Source: Bacteroidota bacterium
GTDB lineage: Bacteria; Bacteroidota; Bacteroidia; UBA7662; CANHCV01
Direction of reading: 5' to 3'
Length of the DNA: 6,522 nt
NCBI GenBank assembly: GCA_027488715.1
Contig: JAIYBD010000223.1
Coordinates: 1-6,522, forward strand
A program made the position numbers and the translations under genes. Below the pieces are notes generated by a model. That model was not told the origin of the DNA. It did no database searches and saw only the letters and a list, made by a program, of their open reading frames with translations. Positions 1-6,001 of the stretch are shown piece by piece. Numbering within the stretch: position 1 is the stretch's first letter; every line of letters starts with the position of its first letter.

Positions 1-1106
1 AACTGTTCCTCTTGATTCAAGGCCTGGAACGAATACCGCACAAAAGTGTGTCCGTTTTGCTCGGTCACCGGAATCTCGATGCGGTAATGATCTACCAATT
101 TCCGATAAAGAGCCACCGGATTTTCGGTAGGAAACGGAATGGCGAACATTTGCCCGATCCAATCGGATGATAGGGGCGCATGCGACACTACCCCTAACGC
201 TTCCGTAAATCGTGGCGCCCATTCCCGAACCATGCGTTGGCAATCGGCTGCCACCGTCCACCAATCGTTCTCCTCCATGAACCGAATGGCAGCCGGAACG
301 GTGAGAAAAGCCGAAAAATCGCGGGTGCCGTTCATTTGATGATAATCCAAAAACAACGAATCGGAAGGCGTGGCGCTGCGGAATCCCCAACTGATCACCA
401 ACGGATCCAGCCACGCCTGCTGGGAAGGAGAAGCGTACAAAAACGAAGCTCCCTTGGGCGCCATCATCCATTTGTGGCAAGCACCGAAGTACAAATCGGC
501 GCCCAGTTCCCGCAAATTCAACGGCAACATGGCCGGGGCGTGCGCCCCATCGATGATGGTGAGTATTCCGCGTTTTTTCGCTTCAGCGATGATTTCCTCC
601 ACCGGTAAAATCAGGGCCGTTGCACTGGTGATGTGACTCAGAAAAACCACCTTCGTCTTTTCGTTTGCCGCCGACCAAAACTGCTTCAAAAAATCATCTT
701 TGGAAACGATGGGTAGCGAAATGGGCGCTTTCCGATAAACAAAACCCCGCTTTTCGGCATAATACGTCCACGTTCGATCCATTGCCCCATACTCCAAATT
801 CGTGGTTAACACTTCCTCCCCGGCATGAATGGGCAAGGATTTTACGATGGCATTTCCGGCGTAACTCGGGTTGGTAACAAATACGAGATCGCGGGCCGGA
901 GCTCCCAAATACTTCCCCAACGCTTCCCGCGATTCGGCCAAGGCCTCCAATCCAATTTTGGTAATGAATTGAACGGGGGAGGCTTCAAGCTTGCGTTGCC
1001 ATTGTTGGTACTCCTCGAAAACAGGACGCGGGCACGCCCCAAACGAACCAAAGTTGAGGAATGACAAGGAGTCATCGAGCAGAAAAAGATCTTTAAAGGG
1101 ATTCAT
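1..1106 (-). CDS. Class-V PLP-dependent aminotransferase, isopenicillin N epimerase (CefD)-like, C-terminus cut by window edge
   Basis: The reading frame opens with ATG at 1106 and stays open to base 1, giving 368 codons; the stop lies outside. It is a fold-type I PLP enzyme, presumably cytosolic. Seen: an N-terminal LNFGSFG segment (residues 17-23), where many CefD-like proteins have LNHGSFG; IIDGAH (184-189), whose D186 should contact the PLP ring nitrogen; ACHKWMMAPKGASFLY, whose K212 is the expected Schiff-base lysine; and NGTRDFSAFL, with GTRD at 260-263, characteristic of this subgroup. The visible end (VRYSFQALNQEEQ) resembles the last strand and helix of the family, so probably only some 15-30 residues are missing. 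The start overlaps the permease gene by 14 nt without an SD, so it is probably co-translated with it. Members act as epimerases, desulfurases/lyases or aminotransferases, and the substrate cannot be told here. The segment NPSYAGNAIV (about 82-91) is unlike the usual NATTxxN stretch near the PLP phosphate. The family call is firm; the reaction is not. Confidence 0.88.
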   Translation of the reverse strand, partial: MNPFKDLFLLDDSLSFLNFGSFGACPRPVFEEYQQWQRKLEASPVQFITKIGLEALAESREALGKYLGAPARDLVFVTNPSYAGNAIVKSLPIHAGEEVLTTNLEYGAMDRTWTYYAEKRGFVYRKAPISLPIVSKDDFLKQFWSAANEKTKVVFLSHITSATALILPVEEIIAEAKKRGILTIIDGAHAPAMLPLNLRELGADLYFGACHKWMMAPKGASFLYASPSQQAWLDPLVISWGFRSATPSDSLFLDYHQMNGTRDFSAFLTVPAAIRFMEENDWWTVAADCQRMVREWAPRFTEALGVVSHAPLSSDWIGQMFAIPFPTENPVALYRKLVDHYRIEIPVTEQNGHTFVRYSFQALNQEEQ

Positions 1107-2430
1107 GGCCAGATTTTAAAAGTTTCTTCATCAAAAAATACAGGGGAAATCCACCGAGAAACAGCAGCAACCCAATCCAGAAGGCTTGGGGATCTTGCAG
1201 CATCACGCTCGCGGTTACTCCCAAATAAATCAGTACAAACAGGATGGGCCCCCAAGGGTAACCCTTCATTTCAAAAATTTCGTTGGGGGCTTCTTCCCCT
1301 TTTTTCCTCAACCAAAAGATGGAGGCAGCACCGAGAATAAATCCAATGCTATCAAAAAACATCACATAGCCCAGAATCTTTTGGAACGACTCTAGGAAAA
1401 GCACCGAAAGCACCATCACAACGCAGAAAAATCCAATCCCCCAAACGGGCACTTGCTTGGTTTTCGATAACTTTTGAAAAACCCGAGGGAGCACTCCTTC
1501 CTCGGCCATGGCCACGTAAATGCGAGAACTGCTGATGAGGGTAACGTTGGCAAAACTCATCACAGCCAGATAAAACAAAAGATTGAGGAACAACTGGGCC
1601 GATGGACCTCCCAACCTGTAGGTCACATCGCTAGCCAAAGTGGTCGTTTCGGCCATTTTGGATAATCCCAAGGTGGAAACGTAACTCCAATTGATGGCCA
1701 AATACAACCCCATGATCAACACAATTCCCCAAAATACCGCTCGCGGAATGGTCCGTCGGGGTTGGTCGATGTCGCCTCCAAAATTGATGATGCTTTGGTA
1801 CCCACCAAAGGTAAAAAAGATGGGAACGAAGCACAGAAGCAAGTTTTTCCAGCTGAATGGAACGTGTGCATGGGGTAGGGTTTCGACGGCGGGAGGAACG
1901 AAAAACAAGGCCGAAATAAGAAATAACATCAAACTAATTTTGATGATCATGAGAACATTGATGAGGCGGCTACTCATTTTCAAGCCCAACAAATTGAATC
2001 CCCAAAGAAAGGCAATCGTACCCAAGGCGATCGCACCCTCCGACACCTCTATGGAAGGACCAAAACGCCCGCCAAAGTCGTGCAGAAATGCTTTCAAATA
2101 GCTCGAACCGAGCAAGGTGACGGCGGTGGTGGCCCCCGCGTTACTGATAACCAAAATCCAGTTTACCATGAAGGCCACCACGGGATGGTACACCCGCGAA
2201 AAAACCTTGTAAAATCCTCCACTCACCGGAATGCGGGTGCCAATTTCTGCAAAGATGAACGAGCCAATAAAGCTAACCGCTCCGCCCAAGATCCAGGCCC
2301 AGAAATAAACGGCTTCCGATCCTTGGGCATGGCGCGCTACTTCAGAAGGTGTACGAAAAATACCCATGCCGATGACCAATCCGGCAACAATGAACGTTAC
2401 ATCCATCGTTTTTAATCGATGCTGACTCAT
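1093..2430 (-). CDS. APC-superfamily amino acid permease
   Basis: This 445-residue protein has about 12 hydrophobic segments, the usual size and topology for an amino acid-polyamine-organocation transporter of the inner membrane. TM1 carries GLVIGMGIFRTP (residues 17-28); G-x-G-I-F at 21-25 is the unwound helix region that binds the substrate amino/carboxyl groups in this superfamily. A mid-protein FFTFGGYQSIINFGGDIDQPRRTIPRA pattern (TM6 and following loop) and the MAEEGVLPRVF loop after TM8 also match the family. It resembles the LAT/SLC7-like bacterial branch more than the basic amino acid/polyamine antiporters. It starts 34 nt downstream of the ABC permease gene and its end overlaps the aminotransferase start by 14 nt, which suggests a shared pathway with that PLP enzyme. 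No SD precedes ATG (upstream is CTTTCCCCC). The substrate and whether it is a proton symporter or an exchanger cannot be inferred. Confidence 0.9.
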   Translation of the reverse strand: MSQHRLKTMDVTFIVAGLVIGMGIFRTPSEVARHAQGSEAVYFWAWILGGAVSFIGSFIFAEIGTRIPVSGGFYKVFSRVYHPVVAFMVNWILVISNAGATTAVTLLGSSYLKAFLHDFGGRFGPSIEVSEGAIALGTIAFLWGFNLLGLKMSSRLINVLMIIKISLMLFLISALFFVPPAVETLPHAHVPFSWKNLLLCFVPIFFTFGGYQSIINFGGDIDQPRRTIPRAVFWGIVLIMGLYLAINWSYVSTLGLSKMAETTTLASDVTYRLGGPSAQLFLNLLFYLAVMSFANVTLISSSRIYVAMAEEGVLPRVFQKLSKTKQVPVWGIGFFCVVMVLSVLFLESFQKILGYVMFFDSIGFILGAASIFWLRKKGEEAPNEIFEMKGYPWGPILFVLIYLGVTASVMLQDPQAFWIGLLLFLGGFPLYFLMKKLLKSGHESL

Positions 2431-2464
2431 GGGGGAAAGATAGGAACATTTTAACGGAAATCCC

Positions 2465-3505
2465 TCAACGAATTCGAGGATCGATCCACCGATGAATCTG
2501 ATCGGTTAAAGCCTGCAGAACCATAAAAATTAAGGAAACCAACAGCACAATTCCCATCAATACCGGCAAATCTGATGCGTTCAGGGCATCCACCGTGAGC
2601 TTGCCCAAACCCTTCCAGCCAAAGATGGATTCTACAAATACGGCTCCGGCCAATAAACTCGCCAACCACCCCGTAATGGTGGTCACCACCGGAGCCAACG
2701 AATTCCGCAAAACGTGCCTGCTGAAAACCTGCCATTCCGATAATCCTTTGGCACGAGCCATCCGCACAAAATCGGTAGAATACGTTTCTAAAAAACTGGA
2801 TCTCGACATCTGCAAAATCACGGCTAGCGGACGAATACCCAACGTAAATGCCGGCAAAACCAGATTTTTCCAGGCGATGTGTTTGCCCTCCCAAACATCG
2901 TAGTCCATCCAACTACCACTGATGGGCAAACCCGTGATGTCATGCCACCAATAACCCAAAAAAAATGCGGCCAAAACAGCTGCTAAATAACTGGGGATGG
3001 AAATCCCCAAGGTAGAAAATCCCACCAAAAACCGGTCCAGCCAGGTGCCTTGATTCCAAGCGGTAATCGCCCCCAACGATAAACCCAACAACATGGCCAA
3101 TCCCATGGCCGAAAGTGCTAAGATCGCCGTACCTGGCAAACTCTCCATCAACAAATCGGCTACATATCGATCGTTTTGAAACGACTTCCCCAAATAAGGC
3201 CATTTGAGAAGACAACCTTCTTTCTCGCCTTTCCAAATCCACACTCCCGAATACTCCTTCGAAGTAGAATCGGTGGGGTGAAGACCGATCGGACTGAGAC
3301 GATTCAAGGTTTGCAGATATTGGGAAGAAAGTGGTTGATCCAAACCCCATTTGCTTCGCATGGCCTGACGGGTTTTTTCGTCCGAATTTTGTCCCAAGGC
3401 CGATTCAACGGCATCGCTAGAAAGTCCAAAAAACAAGAAGAACACCAAGGTGACCACCCCCAAAAGCGTGAAAAACCAAAGCAATATCTTTCTTCCTTGT
3501 TGCAT
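2465..3505 (-). CDS. ABC transporter permease, OppB/DppB (peptide/nickel) family
   Basis: This 346-residue inner-membrane protein has the layout of the OppB/DppB branch of binding-protein-dependent permeases. A first TM helix lies at about residues 8-28, a periplasmic segment of roughly 90 residues follows (about 29-118), then five more TM helices. The cytoplasmic coupling loop VRMARAKGLSEWQVFSRHVLRN (247-268) is the EAA-type motif that docks on the ATPase; it is followed by VESIFGWKGLGKLTVDA (291-307) and the typical ending RWIDPRIR. The family moves oligopeptides, dipeptides or nickel with a second OppC-like permease, two ATPases and a binding protein, none of which is in this window. The start ATG overlaps the stop of the preceding gene as TAATG, so translation is probably coupled by re-initiation; no SD is seen. 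The loop around 85-98 (SGVWIWKGEKEGCL) looks like a lineage-specific insertion. Substrate unknown. Confidence 0.9.
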   Translation of the reverse strand: MQQGRKILLWFFTLLGVVTLVFFLFFGLSSDAVESALGQNSDEKTRQAMRSKWGLDQPLSSQYLQTLNRLSPIGLHPTDSTSKEYSGVWIWKGEKEGCLLKWPYLGKSFQNDRYVADLLMESLPGTAILALSAMGLAMLLGLSLGAITAWNQGTWLDRFLVGFSTLGISIPSYLAAVLAAFFLGYWWHDITGLPISGSWMDYDVWEGKHIAWKNLVLPAFTLGIRPLAVILQMSRSSFLETYSTDFVRMARAKGLSEWQVFSRHVLRNSLAPVVTTITGWLASLLAGAVFVESIFGWKGLGKLTVDALNASDLPVLMGIVLLVSLIFMVLQALTDQIHRWIDPRIR

Positions 3506-4707
3506 TACTTCTGAAAATGATCAACCGACGGAAGCGCATGCCAACTCCAATGTTTCACCACCGTTCCTTGGCGAAGGTACGTTAGTCCCGGATTGGAACG
3601 AACGATCGTTTTCAACAAGGTGCGATCGCCTGTAAGCCATTCATAAGGAAGATGCGTTTGGCTTTGAATTCGCTCCACATCGGAGGGAAGTCCGGAAGTC
3701 CAAACGTATACCTTAAATCCCTTGGAAAGAAGCGAAGCATACGTCCCAAAAGGTTGAAAATCGCTTCCGTTGATTTTCGACAAATCGGAGGAAATGATGA
3801 GTAGCACATTGGCGCCTTTTAAAATTTCATCGGTTCGATCGTTACCGGCCGAATCGGTCGCAACAAAATCGTGAACGGGCGGCCGGTATCCTTCCCGCAC
3901 TTTCCGATCCTTCCGATCGACAAATTCCCAACCCGATCCCGGGATTTTGTCCATGGAAAATTCCTGAATGCTTCCCGTTTGCTTGTTTTTGTACACAAAG
4001 ATCATTTCAAACGAATCGGTAGGTGCACCTTCGGGAATTTTCATCAAATCGGGCAAGTGGTTTCCCGGCTGAAACGGTCGAAAATCGATGATGGGTAAGT
4101 AATTCAAAGTAAAAAAGCTAAGAAAAACCGAGAATACGACCGCCAATCCGGTTATCCATCGGCTGCGTTTCGGGGTGGTTAAAAGAGGAATCTCTCGGTG
4201 ATGCACCAAAAGAAAAAGGATGAGCAGCAACAACACAACGTCTTTCCCAAAACTCACCTTTGGCGATAATTTTAAGGCATCGCCGAAGCAGCCGCAATCG
4301 GAAACCAATTGATTCGCTTCGTTGAAAGACTGGAAAAAGGAAGGCGATTGCCCAGCAGCTTCCGCCGCTGCACGGAGATCGGCTTGGTAAAATGCCGGAT
4401 TCACGTATCCACTTAAATAAGTTATGCCCGTAAGCAGCGTGAAGAAAATCATGGTAAAAAGGAGTAACCATGTCACGCGCTTCAACCTAAATCCTAAAAA
4501 CAACATCACCCCGCAAACCACTTCCAACACACAAACAAAGATGCCCAAACTCAAGGATAAGCCGTCGGAAATACTCCAACCAAAAACATGGAAATACTCG
4601 GTTAATTTGTAGGAAAATCCGAGAGGGTCATTTAATTTTATGAGGCCCGAAACCACAAAAAGCAACGAAACCAACCCTTGTGAAAAACGCAAAAATTTCC
4701 GACCCAT
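3505..4707 (-). CDS. DoxX/MauE-like membrane protein, BT_3928 family, with C-terminal soluble domain
   Basis: This 400-residue protein has two parts. Residues 1 to about 205 hold hydrophobic segments near 10-25, 48-72, 78-98, 156-168 and 184-204. The first helix is followed by GLIKLNDPLGFSYKLTEYF (21-39), a stretch I associate with the Bacteroidota BT_3928 proteins. SDCGCFGDALKLSP (136-149) carries a C138-G-C140 pair like that of MauE-type proteins. Residues 206-400 are soluble and thioredoxin-like in pattern (VLLIISSDL near 301-309, FKVYVW at 331-336, PGLTYLRQGTVVKHWSW at 373-389) but have no CxxC. DoxX/MauE relatives are linked to membrane redox or disulfide handling; the actual function of this family is unsettled. 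A stretch at about 103-134, before the cysteines, seems longer than in relatives I recall. It is first in a leftward cluster, directly behind a -7 promoter box. The next in-frame Met is M86, so the start at 4707 is the natural one. Confidence 0.85.
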   Translation of the reverse strand: MGRKFLRFSQGLVSLLFVVSGLIKLNDPLGFSYKLTEYFHVFGWSISDGLSLSLGIFVCVLEVVCGVMLFLGFRLKRVTWLLLFTMIFFTLLTGITYLSGYVNPAFYQADLRAAAEAAGQSPSFFQSFNEANQLVSDCGCFGDALKLSPKVSFGKDVVLLLLILFLLVHHREIPLLTTPKRSRWITGLAVVFSVFLSFFTLNYLPIIDFRPFQPGNHLPDLMKIPEGAPTDSFEMIFVYKNKQTGSIQEFSMDKIPGSGWEFVDRKDRKVREGYRPPVHDFVATDSAGNDRTDEILKGANVLLIISSDLSKINGSDFQPFGTYASLLSKGFKVYVWTSGLPSDVERIQSQTHLPYEWLTGDRTLLKTIVRSNPGLTYLRQGTVVKHWSWHALPSVDHFQK

Positions 4708-4750
4708 ACAACAAAGTTAGAAGATTATGCGAAAAAGAAAGCAGCAGCAT
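4628..4750 (-). CDS. Possible 40-codon small ORF behind a strong SD, overlapping the DoxX-like gene start
   Basis: On the minus strand ATG at 4750 is preceded by GAGGAGGT (4765-4758) with 7 nt between, a near-perfect SD in a genome where most starts have none. The ORF runs 40 codons (beginning MLLLSFSHNLLTLLYG) to TGA at 4628 and crosses the start of the DoxX-like gene in another frame. It is hydrophobic and could be a leader peptide, but the only clear leftward promoter box (4719-4712) lies inside it, so a transcript from that box would not include the SD. It may well be chance. I recognise no family. Confidence 0.15.
   Translation of the reverse strand: MLLLSFSHNLLTLLYGSEIFAFFTRVGFVAFCGFGPHKIK
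4712..4719 (-). promoter_or_regulatory. Bacteroidota-type -7 box for the leftward DoxX-like cluster
   Basis: Read on the minus strand the sequence is TAACTTTG, an exact match to the Bacteroidota housekeeping -7 consensus TAnnTTTG. A TTTC tract 17 nt upstream could serve as a poor -33 element (consensus TTTG). Only four bases (TTGT) separate the box from the ATG at 4707, so transcription should begin at or within a few bases of the start codon, giving a leaderless or nearly leaderless mRNA. No mapped transcript supports this. Confidence 0.55.
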
Positions 4751-4808
4751 AGATTTTACCTCCTCATTTTTTTTGGACAAGTCGGGGTAAAATGTGGAAA
4801 ACGTTGCT

Positions 4809-4816
4809 TACCTTTG
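4809..4816 (+). promoter_or_regulatory. Bacteroidota-type -7 box for the rpsF-rpsR-rplI operon
   Basis: TACCTTTG matches the phylum's -7 consensus TAnnTTTG exactly and lies 32 nt before the rpsF ATG, so the mRNA leader would be about 25-30 nt. No good -33 TTTG is present at the expected 17-23 nt spacing; the T-run with TTTG at 4772-4775 is too far away. The call rests on the box and its position before a highly expressed operon. Confidence 0.6.
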
Positions 4817-4848
4817 CAGTCCATTAAAAAACCAAACCGTTTCTAAGT

Positions 4849-5211
4849 ATGAATCAGTACGAAACCATCTTCATCTTAACTCCCGTTTTGTCGGACGAGC
4901 AGGTGAAGGAAGCGGTGGGTAAGTTCGAGAAGTTCTTGAACGATCGTGGAAGCAAGATGATCCACCAGGAAAGCTGGGGATTGCGCAAATTGGCTTATCC
5001 GATCCAAAAGAAAATGACCGGCTTTTACCACCTCTTCGAATTCCAAGCAGATCCAACCGTGATCGCATCATTTGAAGTTGAATTCAAGCGTGATGAGCGA
5101 GTTCTTCGCTTCTTGACCGTGAAGCTCGACAAACACGCCATGGCGTTTAATCAATCTCGCCGCGTTAAAAAAGGCGCAGCTGAGGCCGTAAATGAAGGAG
5201 GAGAAGCATGA
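4849..5211 (+). CDS. rpsF: Small ribosomal subunit protein bS6
   Basis: This 120-residue protein is bS6, which binds the central domain of 16S rRNA as a heterodimer with bS18. It begins [19 protein letters not shown], the first strand of the ferredoxin-like fold, and has the family hallmark [23 protein letters not shown] (residues 43-65), followed by [18 protein letters not shown] near 79-96. The C-terminal tail (about 105-120, [15 protein letters not shown]) is lineage-specific, and its last codons also form the SD of rpsR. It is the first gene of the conserved rpsF-rpsR-rplI operon and overlaps rpsR by 4 nt (ATGA). No SD precedes the ATG; the upstream bases are TTTCTAAGT, with A two bases before the start codon's preceding GT. 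Transcription is likely from the -7 box at 4809-4816. Confidence 0.97.
   Translation: MNQYETIFILTPVLSDEQVKEAVGKFEKFLNDRGSKMIHQESWGLRKLAYPIQKKMTGFYHLFEFQADPTVIASFEVEFKRDERVLRFLTVKLDKHAMAFNQSRRVKKGAAEAVNEGGEA
5195..5201 (+). promoter_or_regulatory. Strong Shine-Dalgarno of rpsR
   Basis: AAGGAGG lies inside the last codons of rpsF and ends 6 nt before the rpsR ATG at 5208, the optimal distance. It is a full-length match to the canonical anti-SD (CCUCC core). It fixes the rpsR start and contrasts with the SD-less starts of rpsF and of the leftward genes. Confidence 0.85.
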
Positions 5212-5465
5212 TCAGTAATAGCTTCGCGGCTATTCCTACTCAAGAGGAAACCCGCAAAAAGTTTTGCCGCTTCAAAAAGGCAAGAATCAAGCACATCGAT
5301 TACAAAGACGCTGATTTCTTGTTGAAATTCGTGAACGAACAAGGAAAACTTCTTCCACGTCGTATCACCGGTACTTCATTAAAATTCCAACGTAAAATTT
5401 CAGTATCCGTTAAGCGTGCTCGTCACCTTGCCTTGATGCCTTACGTTGCTGATGGTTTGAAATAA
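5208..5465 (+). CDS. rpsR: Small ribosomal subunit protein bS18
   Basis: This 85-residue protein is bS18, the partner of bS6 on the 30S platform. The family core is clear: [18 protein letters not shown] (about residues 17-34, with C20), then [18 protein letters not shown] (38-55), [24 protein letters not shown] (56-79). The N-terminal 15 residues ([15 protein letters not shown]) are an ordinary short basic-core extension. The start at 5208 is chosen because it has a strong SD at the right spacing and overlaps the rpsF stop as ATGA, giving translational coupling. In the Flavobacterium johnsoniae ribosome bS18, with bS21 and bS6, covers the anti-SD of 16S rRNA; the strong SD on this gene is therefore notable (see findings). 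Length is normal for the family. Confidence 0.97.
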   Translation: MISNSFAAIPTQEETRKKFCRFKKARIKHIDYKDADFLLKFVNEQGKLLPRRITGTSLKFQRKISVSVKRARHLALMPYVADGLK

Positions 5466-5467
5466 TT

Positions 5468-5474
5468 AAGGAGG
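5468..5474 (+). promoter_or_regulatory. Strong Shine-Dalgarno of rplI
   Basis: AAGGAGG lies in the 16-nt gap between the rpsR stop and the rplI ATG and ends 7 nt before the start codon. It is the same heptamer as at rpsR, again a full anti-SD match. Confidence 0.85.
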
Positions 5475-5481
5475 ACGTTCG

Positions 5482-5925
5482 ATGAAAATTATTTTGAAAG
5501 AAGACGTTCGCGGACTTGGGTACAAGTACGACGTTATCACCGTTAAAAACGGATACGGACTTAATTACCTTTTACCAAAAGGTATGGCGGTTATCGCTAA
5601 CGAATCCAACATCAAAATGCGCGATGAAGATGTTCGTCAAGCATCTCGCAAGTTGGAAAAATTAAAAGGTGACGCCGAAGCATTGGCAGCTAAATTAGCT
5701 GAAGCTGCTTTGCGCATCCCCGCAAAAGTAGGCGATGGCGGCCGTTTGTTCGGTTCCATCACCACTGGCCACGTGGCTGAAGCCCTTGCTGCCAAAGGCA
5801 TTGAGGTTGATCGTCGCCGTATGGCCTTCAACAACGATCCGAAAATGATCGGTACCTACACCGTTGTAGTTGACCTACACCGCGATGTAAAAGCCGAAGT
5901 TTCGGTAGAAGTTGTTGCTGAATAA
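5482..5925 (+). CDS. rplI: Large ribosomal subunit protein bL9
   Basis: This 147-residue protein is bL9, which binds 23S rRNA near the base of the L1 stalk and reaches out along the ribosome. The N-terminal domain begins MKIILKEDVRGLGYKYDVITVKNGYG and contains the signature VKNGYGLNYLLPKGMA (residues 21-36). A long charged/Ala-rich connecting helix follows (about 42-75), then the C-terminal domain with GDGGRLFGSITTGHVAEAL (about 84-102) and a final beta segment ending VSVEVVAE. Length is typical. It is the last gene of the operon, 16 nt behind rpsR with its own strong SD, and a strong intrinsic terminator follows 14 nt after the stop. Nothing is unusual in the protein itself. Confidence 0.97.
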   Translation: MKIILKEDVRGLGYKYDVITVKNGYGLNYLLPKGMAVIANESNIKMRDEDVRQASRKLEKLKGDAEALAAKLAEAALRIPAKVGDGGRLFGSITTGHVAEALAAKGIEVDRRRMAFNNDPKMIGTYTVVVDLHRDVKAEVSVEVVAE

Positions 5926-5939
5926 TATCATTCACCCAT

Positions 5940-5995
5940 AGGGTTGAGGTTCGAGCTCCCAATGCTGGAGCACTTTCCTCAACCCTTTTATTTTT
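5940..5995 (+). terminator. Compound intrinsic terminator after rplI
   Basis: AGGGTTGAGG (5940-5949) pairs perfectly with CCTCAACCCT (5977-5986), a 10-bp stem. Inside it GCTCC (5955-5959) pairs with GGAGC (5967-5971) around a 7-nt loop, so the structure is a stacked or two-tier hairpin. TTTTATTTTT follows immediately. This should end the rpsF-rpsR-rplI transcript. It sits only 6 nt before the next start codon. Confidence 0.88.
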
Positions 5996-6001
5996 AAATT
6001 T

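Larger units (their letters stand above)
4708..4848. other. Divergent intergenic promoter region
   Basis: These 141 nt separate the leftward DoxX-like cluster from the rightward rpsF operon. They hold one -7 box for each direction (minus strand 4712-4719, plus strand 4809-4816), an unexplained minus-strand SD (4758-4765) and a T-run at 4767-4774. I see no inverted repeat that looks like an operator. Confidence 0.7.

Noticed and set aside
139..1064. Plus-strand ORFs of 66-123 residues in the first kilobase
   Set aside because: All lie opposite the aminotransferase frame, which carries an intact PLP-binding motif set over the same stretch; they are shadows.
2435..2442. Internal promoter before the APC permease (TATCTTTC on the minus strand)
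   Set aside because: It misses the final G of the -7 consensus and has no -33 element; with only 34 nt between genes, read-through from the upstream genes is the simpler account.
2451..2912. Minus-strand ORF of 153 residues
   Set aside because: It lies inside the ABC permease gene in another frame and has no recognisable family features; the 346-residue frame has clear motifs through this stretch.
4628..4750. Frameshifted N-terminal extension of the DoxX-like protein from the SD-linked ATG at 4750
   Set aside because: The upstream ATG is in a different frame from the ATG at 4707 and the DoxX-like protein is complete from 4707, with the family's usual first helix directly after its Met; no extension is needed.
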